NCBI RefSeq assembly: GCF_000812565.1
Contig: NZ_JTAM01000027.1
Location: forward strand, 47,437-111,436
Source of the DNA: Flammeovirga sp. OC4
GTDB lineage: Bacteria; Bacteroidota; Bacteroidia; Cytophagales; Flammeovirgaceae
DNA: 64,000 nucleotides
Direction of reading: 5' to 3'
Below, one piece after another: positions 27,865 to 37,039 of this stretch. The notes beneath the pieces are model-generated. The model was given only the letters and a program-made list of their open reading frames with translations. It did not search any database and was not told where the DNA came from. Numbering within the stretch: the stretch's first letter is position 1; each line of letters opens with the position of its first letter. Made by a program: the position numbers and the translations under genes.

Positions 27865-30800
27865 TTAGAAGTGTACGTTTAGTCCCAATGTATAGATTCT
27901 TGGTGATGGGTATTTACCATTATCTACATTCTTTAAAATCAAGCTTTGGTTGTAGTTTCCTACATCAGGATCATAGCCTGAATAATTAGTGAAAGTATAC
28001 AGGTTCTGGAAGTTCATATACACTCTCAACTTCGTTAAATGTATCTTATTCAAGACGTGTGATGGCAAGCTATAACCTACTGATAAGTTTTGGATACGTA
28101 AATAAGATCCATCTTCAATGTATCGGTCACTGATTCTATTGTTCGCATTCGGGTCACCCGATGTTGCTCTTGGTAATGAAGCTCCTGGATTAACAAGCGT
28201 AACACCTTCAATTGAATTATCATTGCTTGATAAAATAGCTCTGTCCTTCACGGTAGCTGATTGGTTAAACGCTCCTGTTAATTCCTCTGTAGTACGTTTT
28301 GTATAATTAAAAATATCACCTCCTACACTTCCTGTCAACATCAAGTTAAGGTCAAAACCTTTCCATTCTACAGTATTATTGATACCAAATGTAAAATCAG
28401 GGTTTGGATCACCAATAAGTGTAATGTCCTCTTCGTTAATCACGCCATCGTTATTGATATCTTTAAACTTCAAGTCACCAACCCATGTACCACTCAATCT
28501 GTCAATCTTATCTGATTGTTGTGCGTGGTTCTGAACATCTGCCGCATCTTGGAAAACACCCTCTACTTGATAACCATAGAATAAACCAATAGGTTGACCT
28601 TCACTAGATCTTGTGATACGGTCTCTACCATATTGTACTGCACCATTGATTGTTGCACCACTTGTAGAGATAATTTCATTTCTATTCGCTGTAAATGTGA
28701 TTCCTGTAGACCATTTTACAGCACCAGTAGTATTAATTGTATTCAATGTCACTTCCACACCTCTGTTTGTCATTTCACCAATGTTTGTCGTTGGTGCTTT
28801 TATCGAACCTGTTCCTTGAGAACCCATATACATCGGTAAAGGAAGATCCATTAAAAGATCTGTTACATTTTTTTGATAGACTTCAGTAATTAGTTCTAAT
28901 CGGTTCTCAAACATTGCCAAATCAATACCTAAGTTGACTGATTTTGATGTTTCCCATTTCAATAGAGGGTTTGCGTAATTGGCAGGTAAAAGACCTATCC
29001 CCCACTTTGTAGCGTAGTTCGTTAAAGCAGTACCATAACCGTAACCTCCTATATCTTGATTACCTACTTCACCATAACCTACTCTAAATTTCAGATCACT
29101 GATTTTGTCAACATTTTGCATAAAGCTTTCGTTTTTCACTTTCCAAGCAAAAGCAAAAGACGGGAAGAAACCCCACTTATTTTCTGGGCCAAAATTAGAC
29201 GATCCATCATAACGGAAAGTAGCTGTAATCATGTATCTATCTAAGAAATCAATATGTCCACGACCAAAATAAGAGGCTAATGCATGACTTCCTTTGTAAC
29301 CTGCATTTTGTGCTGTTTCTGCATCACCAGCATTAATTTCTGTAATATCGTTTGTCACGAAATCAGTTCTGAAGGCCATTAATCCTTGCCATGATGCCTC
29401 TTGTGCTTCTTGGCCCAACATAGCACTTACTTTCACCTTATCGAAAGACTTGTTATAAGTCAAGAAATTGGTCAATACCCAGAATTTATTTTGATCAACT
29501 TGTCTTCTACTTTTGTTGACGTTATTGACTACAGCCCCAATTTCATAAGTAGGATCAAAACCATAGTTGTTGGTAATGCCAAAGTCATAACCTAATTTTG
29601 TTGTAAACTTAAGATTCTTATGCAGGTCAATTTCAGCGTTGAGGTTACCAAAGAACTTCATTCTTTCTAAACTCATATCTCTTAGTTCTGCTTGAGCTAC
29701 AGGATTAAGAAAGTTAATGCCGTCTTCTGGTCTTGGTCCTCCCCATGTGCCATCCATATTTTTCACTGGAATATCAGGACGTTGTCTTAACGATAAAGAG
29801 ATTACACCGTCAATATCATCATTTAATGTAATATTTTCAGTGGTATTACCAAAGTTGACAGAAGCTCCTATCTTAAACCAATTCGTTGCCTTATGGTTTA
29901 CGTTCAATCTACCTGTTAACTTATTGAAACCTGACCCTACCATAATACCTTCTTGGTCCATATAACCTAATGAAGTTGCAAAGTTCGTCTTGTCATTACC
30001 TCCTGTTAGACTTAGGTTGTGGCTTTGCATTGGGGCAACTCTAAAAATTTCATTTTGCCAGTTTGTACCTTCTCCTAATAAAGAAATATCTGATAAATAA
30101 GGATCACTGCTTCTGTTGTAATCTCTATCGATTTCCTGCATATAAGTTGCAAACTCTCTCAAGTTCAAAACATCCAATTTCTTCGGAACTTCCTGAAGTG
30201 CATAGAAAGTATCATAAGCAATATTCGTTTTACCTGATTTCCCAGATTTTGTCGTAACGAGTATTACACCATTAGCTGCTCTCGAACCATAAATTGCCGT
30301 TGCTGAAGCATCTTTTAATACTTCAATTGACTCAATATCATTATTATTGATTGTTGATAATGGACTCACTGCTGTTTGTCCATCACCTCCACCTGCCCAG
30401 CCAAATCCTGAACTTGTGCCTTGTGCGTTACCTGAAAAAGGAACACCATCAATCACATAAAGAGGTTCTGAAGAGCCAAATGAACTTGCTCCACGAATGT
30501 TCACTGATACTCCACCACCTGGCTGTCCAGAGTTTTGAGTAACAACTACACCAGCAGCTCTACCGATCAACGCTTGGTCCATTGACGTGGAAACTGTATT
30601 CTGAAGTGCTTCACCTTTTACAGAAACTAGAGAGCCTGTTAAGTCAGACTTTTTCATTTGGCCATAACCAACCACCACTACTTCTTCTAATTGTTCTAAA
30701 TCTGCCTCAAGGCTTACGTTAATTACATCAGCGCTTCCTACAACTTTTACCAGGTCTTTATAACCTACATAGGTAAACACTATTTCTGTAATTGGTGTAC

Positions 30801-31014
30801 TTGATGCCAACTTATAATTTCCATCAAAATCTGTAACGGTACCGATTGAAGTACCTTTGACTACTACGTTTACACCCGGAATCGGCGATTGATCATCAGC
30901 ATCAAGGACTTGTCCTGTGATCACCCTTTCTTGTGCGTATAATTGAAGAGAACACAACAAGGATATAAGAAACATCAAAACTTTTATGTTTCTTTTTGAG
31001 TTGTAATACTGCAT
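27865..31014 (-). CDS. susC: SusC/RagA TonB-linked outer-membrane transporter
   Basis: The 1,049-residue protein has a signal peptide ending LYAQ and an N-terminal carboxypeptidase-regulatory-like domain (about 30-115, GQVLDADDQSPIPGVNVVVKG). A TonB-box region EEVVVVGYG and a plug domain (about 120-240, ending ANGVILVTTKSGK) follow, then a large 22-stranded barrel. SusC proteins import glycans handed over by SusD, powered by TonB-ExbBD. No truncation is seen. It begins the three-gene operon and about 690 bp of AT-rich DNA lies upstream. No sigma/anti-sigma, hybrid two-component or SusR-type regulator adjoins it. Confidence 0.95.
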   Translation of the reverse strand: MQYYNSKRNIKVLMFLISLLCSLQLYAQERVITGQVLDADDQSPIPGVNVVVKGTSIGTVTDFDGNYKLASSTPITEIVFTYVGYKDLVKVVGSADVINVSLEADLEQLEEVVVVGYGQMKKSDLTGSLVSVKGEALQNTVSTSMDQALIGRAAGVVVTQNSGQPGGGVSVNIRGASSFGSSEPLYVIDGVPFSGNAQGTSSGFGWAGGGDGQTAVSPLSTINNNDIESIEVLKDASATAIYGSRAANGVILVTTKSGKSGKTNIAYDTFYALQEVPKKLDVLNLREFATYMQEIDRDYNRSSDPYLSDISLLGEGTNWQNEIFRVAPMQSHNLSLTGGNDKTNFATSLGYMDQEGIMVGSGFNKLTGRLNVNHKATNWFKIGASVNFGNTTENITLNDDIDGVISLSLRQRPDIPVKNMDGTWGGPRPEDGINFLNPVAQAELRDMSLERMKFFGNLNAEIDLHKNLKFTTKLGYDFGITNNYGFDPTYEIGAVVNNVNKSRRQVDQNKFWVLTNFLTYNKSFDKVKVSAMLGQEAQEASWQGLMAFRTDFVTNDITEINAGDAETAQNAGYKGSHALASYFGRGHIDFLDRYMITATFRYDGSSNFGPENKWGFFPSFAFAWKVKNESFMQNVDKISDLKFRVGYGEVGNQDIGGYGYGTALTNYATKWGIGLLPANYANPLLKWETSKSVNLGIDLAMFENRLELITEVYQKNVTDLLMDLPLPMYMGSQGTGSIKAPTTNIGEMTNRGVEVTLNTINTTGAVKWSTGITFTANRNEIISTSGATINGAVQYGRDRITRSSEGQPIGLFYGYQVEGVFQDAADVQNHAQQSDKIDRLSGTWVGDLKFKDINNDGVINEEDITLIGDPNPDFTFGINNTVEWKGFDLNLMLTGSVGGDIFNYTKRTTEELTGAFNQSATVKDRAILSSNDNSIEGVTLVNPGASLPRATSGDPNANNRISDRYIEDGSYLRIQNLSVGYSLPSHVLNKIHLTKLRVYMNFQNLYTFTNYSGYDPDVGNYNQSLILKNVDNGKYPSPRIYTLGLNVHF

Positions 31015-31640
31015 GTTTGTTTTTTTGATAAGCGATAGTATTTCATTTCAAAGGACATTGAATAAATAGAAGAGAGTGCTAATCTCTATTTATATTAACT
31101 GTCCTACCTTTCGTATAGAAACTAAGAAAGGATTTAAGCTCAATTGTCGTCTTATAGTATTACTATACTAATATAATCTTATTCCTCATTTTCATATTTG
31201 TAATAATTAAAAAAGAAAGTGTTGTAGTTATAAAAATGACAGATTATATAGTTGTTATTACTATTTCTTTTATTACTTAATGTAAAAGAGTAAGGTCTTG
31301 CTATTTCATACTTCTAAATTTTAATGTGTAAGAGATAAATAGAACAGCTGTTAAAATTTCATATAGCAATGTTAAGGAATACTACCCCTCTACCTCAAAT
31401 AAAATCAAATTCAATTTTACGATATTTATACTACATTATTACTACTAAAACACCTTAAAAAACTAACAATCAATTACTTAAACCTCTCAAAACAAATACT
31501 ACATTTAATAAAAAAACAAACTTAAAAATACGTTAATTTTCAAAATAGATGTATTTACAACACTTATGTAAAGAATCATTATTTAGAACCTAAAAGATAA
31601 AAAAAGAAGAATATCACTTAAATAAATTTCTCATCACATA
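31015..31640. other. AT-rich gene-free region upstream of susC
   Basis: No coding frame, tRNA or repeat is evident. Features seen are a CCTTTC/GAAAGG hairpin at about 31106-31130, a TATAGTATTACTATACT inverted repeat near 31152 and long A/T runs. The region presumably holds the susC promoter and operator. I could not place a convincing -7/-33 pair. Confidence 0.4.
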
Positions 31641-31676
31641 AAAAAAGGTAGTAATATATAAGTTATATCACTACCC
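31641..31676 (-). terminator. Terminator of ndk
   Basis: Minus-strand GGTAGT...ACTACC, with an inner ATAT helix, is followed by seven T residues. Confidence 0.7.
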
Positions 31677-31705
31677 TCTCTTATGTTTTATAATAATTAA
31701 AGTTC

Positions 31706-32185
31706 TTATTTACCCCAACCGAAGAAACAATGACCATCTTTATTATATCTCTCACTGAAAGAGAAGAAGAATGATGCTTCCTCAGCGGCATTATCATCTG
31801 AATCAGATCCATGTACAACATTTCTGTCTGTAGATTTTGCAAATCTTTTACGAATTGTACCTTCTTCCGCTTTTGATGGGTCAGTCGCACCGATTAGTTT
31901 ACGGTAATCTGCTACTGCATTCTCTTTTTCAAGCACTGCTGCAATCACTGGCCCTGATGTCATGTATTTTACTACATCTGGGTAAAAAGGTTGATCGGAT
32001 AAATGACGGTAAAACATTTCTGCTTGTTTTGTTCTTAGCCTTACCATTTTCATAGCTTGAATTCTGAAGCCTGCCTCATGGATCATTGTAAGGATTTCTC
32101 CAATGTAGTCTTGGTTTTCTTCACCGGGTTTGATCATAGTAAATGTGAAGGTACCTTTTTGTGGAGCATAGTTGTCTTGAAACAT
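31706..32185 (-). CDS. ndk: Nucleoside diphosphate kinase
   Basis: This 159-residue Ndk has FTFTMIKPGE at its start, the catalytic-His motif near the end (RNVVHGSDSDDNAAEEASFFF, the His phosphorylated) and AGFRIQAMKMVRL between. It equilibrates NTP and NDP pools in the cytosol. The ATG at 32185 gives the usual family start. An in-frame ATG at 32257 would add 24 residues not typical of Ndk, but it lies just 8-10 nt after the predicted transcription start, so it cannot be excluded. The gene is monocistronic, between its own promoter and terminator. Confidence 0.94.
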   Translation of the reverse strand: MFQDNYAPQKGTFTFTMIKPGEENQDYIGEILTMIHEAGFRIQAMKMVRLRTKQAEMFYRHLSDQPFYPDVVKYMTSGPVIAAVLEKENAVADYRKLIGATDPSKAEEGTIRKRFAKSTDRNVVHGSDSDDNAAEEASFFFSFSERYNKDGHCFFGWGK

Positions 32186-32271
32186 ATGTTTTTCGTTTAG
32201 TGTATTATTATTTTGGCCTACAATTAAATGTTCTTCTATTGATAGATAGTCTCTCATTCAATTACTCTAAA

Positions 32272-32303
32272 CAAACTTATATTAAAGTTCCTTTCTACAC
32301 AAG
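32272..32303 (-). promoter_or_regulatory. ndk promoter
   Basis: Minus-strand TAAGTTTG (32279-32272) matches TAnnTTTG. A CTTG lies 20 nt upstream (32303-32300) at the -33 position. The -33 element touches the T-tail of the preceding terminator. Confidence 0.5.
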
Positions 32304-32344
32304 AAAAAAAAGCTAGAAACAAGGGCTTATCCTTATTTCTAGCT
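32303..32344 (-). terminator. Terminator of the ABC exporter gene
   Basis: Minus-strand GCTAGAAATAAGG pairs with CCTTGTTTCTAGC (one U-G pair), followed by eight T residues. Confidence 0.85.
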
Positions 32345-32381
32345 TCCTATATTTTGATTTATACAACCTCCTAAGAGAATT

Positions 32382-34184
32382 TTAGTAGTCTTGCATCTGA
32401 ATTAACTTGGCATATGCTCCTTCAGATTCACTAATTAAATCATTATGGTTACCAATTTCTGCAATCTGCCCTTCTTCCAACACTGCGATCTTATGAGCAT
32501 TACGAATTGTGGATAGTCTGTGAGCAATAATCAAACTTGTTCTTCCTTCCATCAATGTTTCTAACGCCTCTTGCACCAACTTCTCAGATTCGATATCCAA
32601 AGCTGAAGTTGCTTCGTCCAAAATTAAAATTGCAGGATCCTTTAAAATAGCTCTTGCAATGGCAATTCTTTGACGTTGCCCACCAGAAAGCTTTACACCT
32701 CTTTCTCCTACCAAAGTTTCCATTCCCTCTGGGAAAGATTGAATAAATTCAAGGGCATTGGCTTTGCGAGCGGCATCGATAATTTCAGCTTCAGTAGCTT
32801 CAGGATTACCGTAAGCAATATTTTCAGCAATAGAACCTCCAAATAATAACACCTCCTGAGGAACAACACCTACATGCTGTCTAAACCCAATCAAATTATA
32901 ATCCTTTGAAGATACACCATCAATCAACAAATCTCCACTATCAATTTCATAGAAACGTTGTAATAAATGTGCGATAGTTGATTTTCCACCACCTGATTTA
33001 CCTACTAGTGCTACTTTCTCTCCTTTCTCAATCTCAAGGTTAACCCCTTTTAGAACTTCAATTTCTTTACGAGTTGGATAAGAGAACTTAACATTTTTGA
33101 AACTGATTTTCCCTTTTAATTTTGGAATGGTTTCTTTATCAATTTCATGCTCTGAATTTGCTGCTAAAATTTCCTCCACACGGTCAGTAGCACCTACAGC
33201 TTTTTGAAGAGTGCCATAAATATCTCCAAGCCCTGCCAATGAACCTCCAATGAACATTGTATAAAGTACAAATGTAGTAAGGCTACCAATTGAAATTTCA
33301 CCTACAGAAACCATATAAGTTCCATACCAAAGTACGCCTAAAATACCACCCATCAATACAAAAATGATGAATGAAATAAATGTACCTTTATAAGTGGCTG
33401 ACTTCAACGCAATATCTACTACTTTAGATAAATTGTTTCCATACCTTTTAATTTCAAATTCCTCGTTAGCAAATGTCTTAACAGTCCCTATTGATTGGAT
33501 CGTTTCTTCTACAACAATATTTGCTTTTGCCAATTCATCTTGAGTGCTTTTAGAAAGCTTTCGAATGAATTTACCAAAAATGATTGCGAAAACAATTAAA
33601 ATTGGAAAGCTCAAAATCATGATTGAAGATAACTTTGGGTTTTCATAAAATAAGATGGAAACACCAAAAACCAATGTAGCAATTTGTCTAAATAGCTCTG
33701 CTAATGTAGTTGAAAACGTGTCTTGTAATACCGATACGTCGGAAGTAATTCTACTGAACAACTCTCCAGAACGGTTTTTATCATAAAATGACATTGGAAG
33801 TGACATAAACTTCTGATAAAGTGTACGTCTAATATCAGCAATGGCATTTTCATTTACTTTTGCAAAAAAGTATACTCTTAAAAATGAAAATATACTTTGA
33901 AACAATAGAACCCCCATTAGAGCTAAACCTACAGATTTTAAATCTGGTAGCCATGAAACAGTCACTTTTCCTTGTGCTGTATCCATCAATACTCCAATCA
34001 ATTTGGGCAATGCCAATAAAATAGTGCTAGAAAAGAAAAGGCTAATTAAACCTAATGTAAAAACACCTTTATAAGGCATCATAAACCGAAATATACCTCT
34101 CAGTTTTTTTATACTTCCCTTGTCTAAACGCTGTTTTTTCTTCTCTCCAGAATCTTTACGCGCCATGTTTCTAAATATTCCCAA
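32382..34184 (-). CDS. MsbA-like ABC exporter (permease-ATPase half transporter)
   Basis: The 600-residue half transporter has six predicted membrane helices (about 35-330) and a nucleotide-binding domain. Walker A is VGKSGGGKST (about 400), the signature is LSGGQRQRIAIARAIL, and Walker B is LILDEATSALD with the H-loop in IAHRLSTIRN. It works as a homodimer exporting lipids, peptides or drugs; substrate cannot be read from sequence. The best match is the MsbA/LmrA-type exporters of Bacteroidota. It begins 166 bp after the spoVR stop, with a bidirectional terminator between, so it is a separate transcript. Confidence 0.93.
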   Translation of the reverse strand: MGIFRNMARKDSGEKKKQRLDKGSIKKLRGIFRFMMPYKGVFTLGLISLFFSSTILLALPKLIGVLMDTAQGKVTVSWLPDLKSVGLALMGVLLFQSIFSFLRVYFFAKVNENAIADIRRTLYQKFMSLPMSFYDKNRSGELFSRITSDVSVLQDTFSTTLAELFRQIATLVFGVSILFYENPKLSSIMILSFPILIVFAIIFGKFIRKLSKSTQDELAKANIVVEETIQSIGTVKTFANEEFEIKRYGNNLSKVVDIALKSATYKGTFISFIIFVLMGGILGVLWYGTYMVSVGEISIGSLTTFVLYTMFIGGSLAGLGDIYGTLQKAVGATDRVEEILAANSEHEIDKETIPKLKGKISFKNVKFSYPTRKEIEVLKGVNLEIEKGEKVALVGKSGGGKSTIAHLLQRFYEIDSGDLLIDGVSSKDYNLIGFRQHVGVVPQEVLLFGGSIAENIAYGNPEATEAEIIDAARKANALEFIQSFPEGMETLVGERGVKLSGGQRQRIAIARAILKDPAILILDEATSALDIESEKLVQEALETLMEGRTSLIIAHRLSTIRNAHKIAVLEEGQIAEIGNHNDLISESEGAYAKLIQMQDY

Positions 34185-34261
34185 AACAATCTTTACTTAA
34201 TACCGTCTGCAAAAGTAATTTAAATCACCAATAAAATACAAAGCAAGCACTTATTAATGCT

Positions 34262-34304
34262 AAAAAAGCTTCATTTTTTAACGATGAAGCTTTTTTTAGA
34301 AATA
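34262..34304. terminator. Terminator after spoVR
   Basis: AAAAAAGCTTCAT (34262-34274) pairs with ATGAAGCTTTTTT (34284-34296). T or A runs on both sides let it work in either direction; here it ends the prkA-yeaH-spoVR transcript. Confidence 0.8.
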
Positions 34305-34349
34305 TTAATCATTGTTTTATCAATGAAGTTTGAGTAATTCTTTTGAAAA

Positions 34350-35738
34350 TTAATATTCAGAATCGGTCTCTACGGTAAATTCTCCTTTCTGATAACAGCA
34401 AACTACTTTATTTCCTTCAATATTAGTTTCTAACTTCACCGGGAAATCAGACCAAAGCGTACCAATATGCTGCATTGTTTTGTGAACGTAACTTAGTTCT
34501 AATTCTCTTCCATCAAATTCATGCACCAATTGCAAAGTGTTATTTATAGGTGCAATGCCTTTTACTTTGATGATCGGAATACTTCCCGTACCGGTTTGAG
34601 CAATCAAAGTATCACGTACCTCTTTCCAGCCTTTCATATCGTCTGAAATATTACTTACTGAAATCTTACCATGATTTCTTTGGTATTCAAAAAGCCCCAG
34701 TTCTTCCATCAACTCTCTTGTTAAGAAACGTCTTAAAAATGAGACATCTCTATCCACTGCTCTAACTTCAAATATTTGAGGATTGATTTCATACTCAAAC
34801 ATGTCTTTTTTCCCTGCCAAATGGGCCATAATATTAAAACCGATATGATAGGGATTTAAACCTCCTACGTGCGGACGAATCACCTGATTGTGAGAACGGA
34901 TGAAATCTACATGCATAGACGGCGGTAACTTTAGTTTATGCAAAATGGTATAATGCCAAAAACTTGCCCACCCTTCATTCATAATTTTGGTTTCCATTTG
35001 TGGAAGAAAATAGAGCGTTTCTTCTCTAACAATATTAAGAATATCTTTTTCCCAATCTTCAAGAAAGCGACTATTCTCAATCAAGAATAAAATCAGATCT
35101 TCTGATAAAGAGGGAATAAACTCTTCTTCTGTTTCTTCCTTTTTTAACTCATCCCAATACGACCGATCTTTGTTTAATGCTCCATAATAATGGCTTTTTT
35201 GTTCTTCTTCAGATAATCGAATAATTCTTTGATTTCTATCCACATGAAAGCTAATAGCATGTGCAGCATCCAAAATTCTTTCCACACCTTTATAACCTAT
35301 ACTTGGTGTTTCTATGTAAGAGCGAATTCGATCGGCATGTAGTTTAAAGTTTTCTAATACGAACTCTGGCTTCGTATGAGAAAAATTAATATTGTTTTTA
35401 AAAAAGTCATTATGGCCATAAACATGTGCCATCACTAAAATTTGCATCGACAAAGGATTGTCAATCATCAAATAGGCCAAACAAGGGTCTGAGTTAATCA
35501 CCATTTCATAGGCCAACCCTTGAGCTCCCATTTTATAAAGTGTATTTTGTTTTTCGAATGATTTTCCAAAACTCCAATGAGGATATCTTGACGGCATACC
35601 AACATAAGATTGATAGCCAATCATATCGTGGTAATCACACACCTCAAATTCCTGAGGATAATAATCTAATCCACATTCCTGTGCTATTTCCTCAATTTTA
35701 TCATTCCAACGGGCTAAATCATCTAAGGACCAATCCAT
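34350..35738 (-). CDS. spoVR: SpoVR family protein
   Basis: The 462-residue cytosolic protein matches SpoVR (E. coli YcgB). It starts with LARWNDKIEEIAQECGLDYYPQEFE, followed by YVGMPSRYPHWSFGKSFE, NINFSHTKPEF, MNEGWASFWHYTILH and NPYHIGFNIMAHL. Length is close to the usual 470-510. The His/Glu-rich conserved motifs suggest a metal site, but no biochemical role is firmly established. In Bacillus it affects spore cortex; in nonsporulating bacteria it is part of a stationary-phase/stress module with PrkA and YeaH. It is the last gene of that operon here, 47 bp after yeaH. Confidence 0.93.
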   Translation of the reverse strand: MDWSLDDLARWNDKIEEIAQECGLDYYPQEFEVCDYHDMIGYQSYVGMPSRYPHWSFGKSFEKQNTLYKMGAQGLAYEMVINSDPCLAYLMIDNPLSMQILVMAHVYGHNDFFKNNINFSHTKPEFVLENFKLHADRIRSYIETPSIGYKGVERILDAAHAISFHVDRNQRIIRLSEEEQKSHYYGALNKDRSYWDELKKEETEEEFIPSLSEDLILFLIENSRFLEDWEKDILNIVREETLYFLPQMETKIMNEGWASFWHYTILHKLKLPPSMHVDFIRSHNQVIRPHVGGLNPYHIGFNIMAHLAGKKDMFEYEINPQIFEVRAVDRDVSFLRRFLTRELMEELGLFEYQRNHGKISVSNISDDMKGWKEVRDTLIAQTGTGSIPIIKVKGIAPINNTLQLVHEFDGRELELSYVHKTMQHIGTLWSDFPVKLETNIEGNKVVCCYQKGEFTVETDSEY

Positions 35739-35785
35739 ATTTTGTTATATTTTAAAGAATTAATGATTGATCATCGGTCTGCTCA

Positions 35786-36964
35786 TTAATCCATCATTGT
35801 ATTACTTCTGTCTTTGTTTAAGAATTTCTTAAGTGCTGGCCAAACAGATTCTTTTGACCTCATTCTTAAGGAAACAAAGTTTTCTTCTTGTATTTTTTTG
35901 AACTCATCCAACATCGTTGACCAAGAGTATCCCATGTCTGGCTTTATTTCGCCATATCCAAATAGGTTACATACTTGGGTTAGTTTTTCGGCTGCTTCAA
36001 TAGCTGCTTTGTTATCGGATGCAAAATTATCTCCATCAGAGCAATGAAATGCATAGATATTCCAAAGTGCTGGATTAAAACGATCTTCTATGATATCCAA
36101 TGCTTTAATATAAGCTGAGGATATTTTTGTTCCTCCAGACTCTCCTTTGTGAAAAAATTCATCTTCTGTCACTTCTTTCGCTTCTGTATGATGTGCAATA
36201 AATACAATCTCTGTATTCTCATAACGAGATTGGAGAAAAGTATACAGCATAAAATAAAAGCTTCGAGCAAGGTATTTTTTAGTCTGATCCATAGAACCGG
36301 AAGTATCCATCAAACACAATATCACAGCGTTTGAATGTTCTTCAACGTCTACTTGAAGCCTTCTATATACAAGGTCATCATTATGAAATGGAAAAGTTTC
36401 ATCCGAATTTTTCAAAGCGGCACTATCCACCCCTTTTGCTTTCATTCGCTTAATACGATTCATCATCGTCTTCCGCTTCGACAAACGTGCCCTGATTCCT
36501 TTCTTTTGATAACCGACCAACTTCCGAAGCACTTCAGTTTCAGATTGGAAATACTTTTTCTGATCCATGTCTGGGAGTTCCAAGTCTTCAAACATCAATT
36601 CTACAGCTTCTTCCAAGGAAATTTCTGTTTCATAAATATCCTCACCTGCATCTTCTCCTGCCTCTCCTTTTCCCTTTCCTTTTTGTGGAGCTGATTGGTC
36701 TTGAATCACCTGACCTTTTTGTTCCTTTCCAGTCCCTTGAGCCACCCCTTTTCCTTTATTGGAACCGTATACAAATCGGTACTCTTTTAAACCTCTGATT
36801 GGAACTTTTATTTTCTTATCTTTTGATTGACCAATGATGGATTCATTGGCAATAACATCAGAGATACCTTTCTTGATTTTGTCTTTGACTAATTCTTTAT
36901 GCCGCTGACGGTCTGCAACAGATCGGTCTCTCTTCTGCTTACTAAATTCTTTAAAAATAGCCAT
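35786..36964 (-). CDS. yeaH: YeaH/DUF444 protein with VWA-type domain
   Basis: This 392-residue DUF444 protein has a basic N-terminus (RDRSVADRQRHKELVK) and a GK-rich acidic linker (about 70-110). The C-terminal von Willebrand A-like domain carries a MIDAS motif, MDTSGSM, with Asp220-Ser224, and FHCSDGDNF. It is the usual partner encoded with the PrkA kinase and SpoVR, and a role in the same stress or nutrient-limitation response is inferred. Distance to prkA is 75 bp, with a strong hairpin between, and to spoVR 47 bp. Confidence 0.92.
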   Translation of the reverse strand: MAIFKEFSKQKRDRSVADRQRHKELVKDKIKKGISDVIANESIIGQSKDKKIKVPIRGLKEYRFVYGSNKGKGVAQGTGKEQKGQVIQDQSAPQKGKGKGEAGEDAGEDIYETEISLEEAVELMFEDLELPDMDQKKYFQSETEVLRKLVGYQKKGIRARLSKRKTMMNRIKRMKAKGVDSAALKNSDETFPFHNDDLVYRRLQVDVEEHSNAVILCLMDTSGSMDQTKKYLARSFYFMLYTFLQSRYENTEIVFIAHHTEAKEVTEDEFFHKGESGGTKISSAYIKALDIIEDRFNPALWNIYAFHCSDGDNFASDNKAAIEAAEKLTQVCNLFGYGEIKPDMGYSWSTMLDEFKKIQEENFVSLRMRSKESVWPALKKFLNKDRSNTMMD

Positions 36965-37002
36965 ACTTCACTAAGTTTAATCCTAAATTTCAAAAAATGG
37001 GA

Positions 37003-37026
37003 AGAGCATGTTTTCTAACATGCTCT
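37003..37026 (-). promoter_or_regulatory. Intra-operon hairpin between prkA and yeaH
   Basis: A perfect 10-bp stem AGAGCATGTT/AACATGCTCT has a 4-nt loop. On the minus strand it is followed by TCCCATTTTTTG, so it could act as a partial terminator or stabilise the upstream prkA message. Confidence 0.55.
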
Positions 37027-37039
37027 TTAATTAGAATAC

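Noticed and set aside
36335..36694. 119-residue frame antisense to yeaH
   Set aside because: It overlaps a clear DUF444 gene and its product has no recognisable features.
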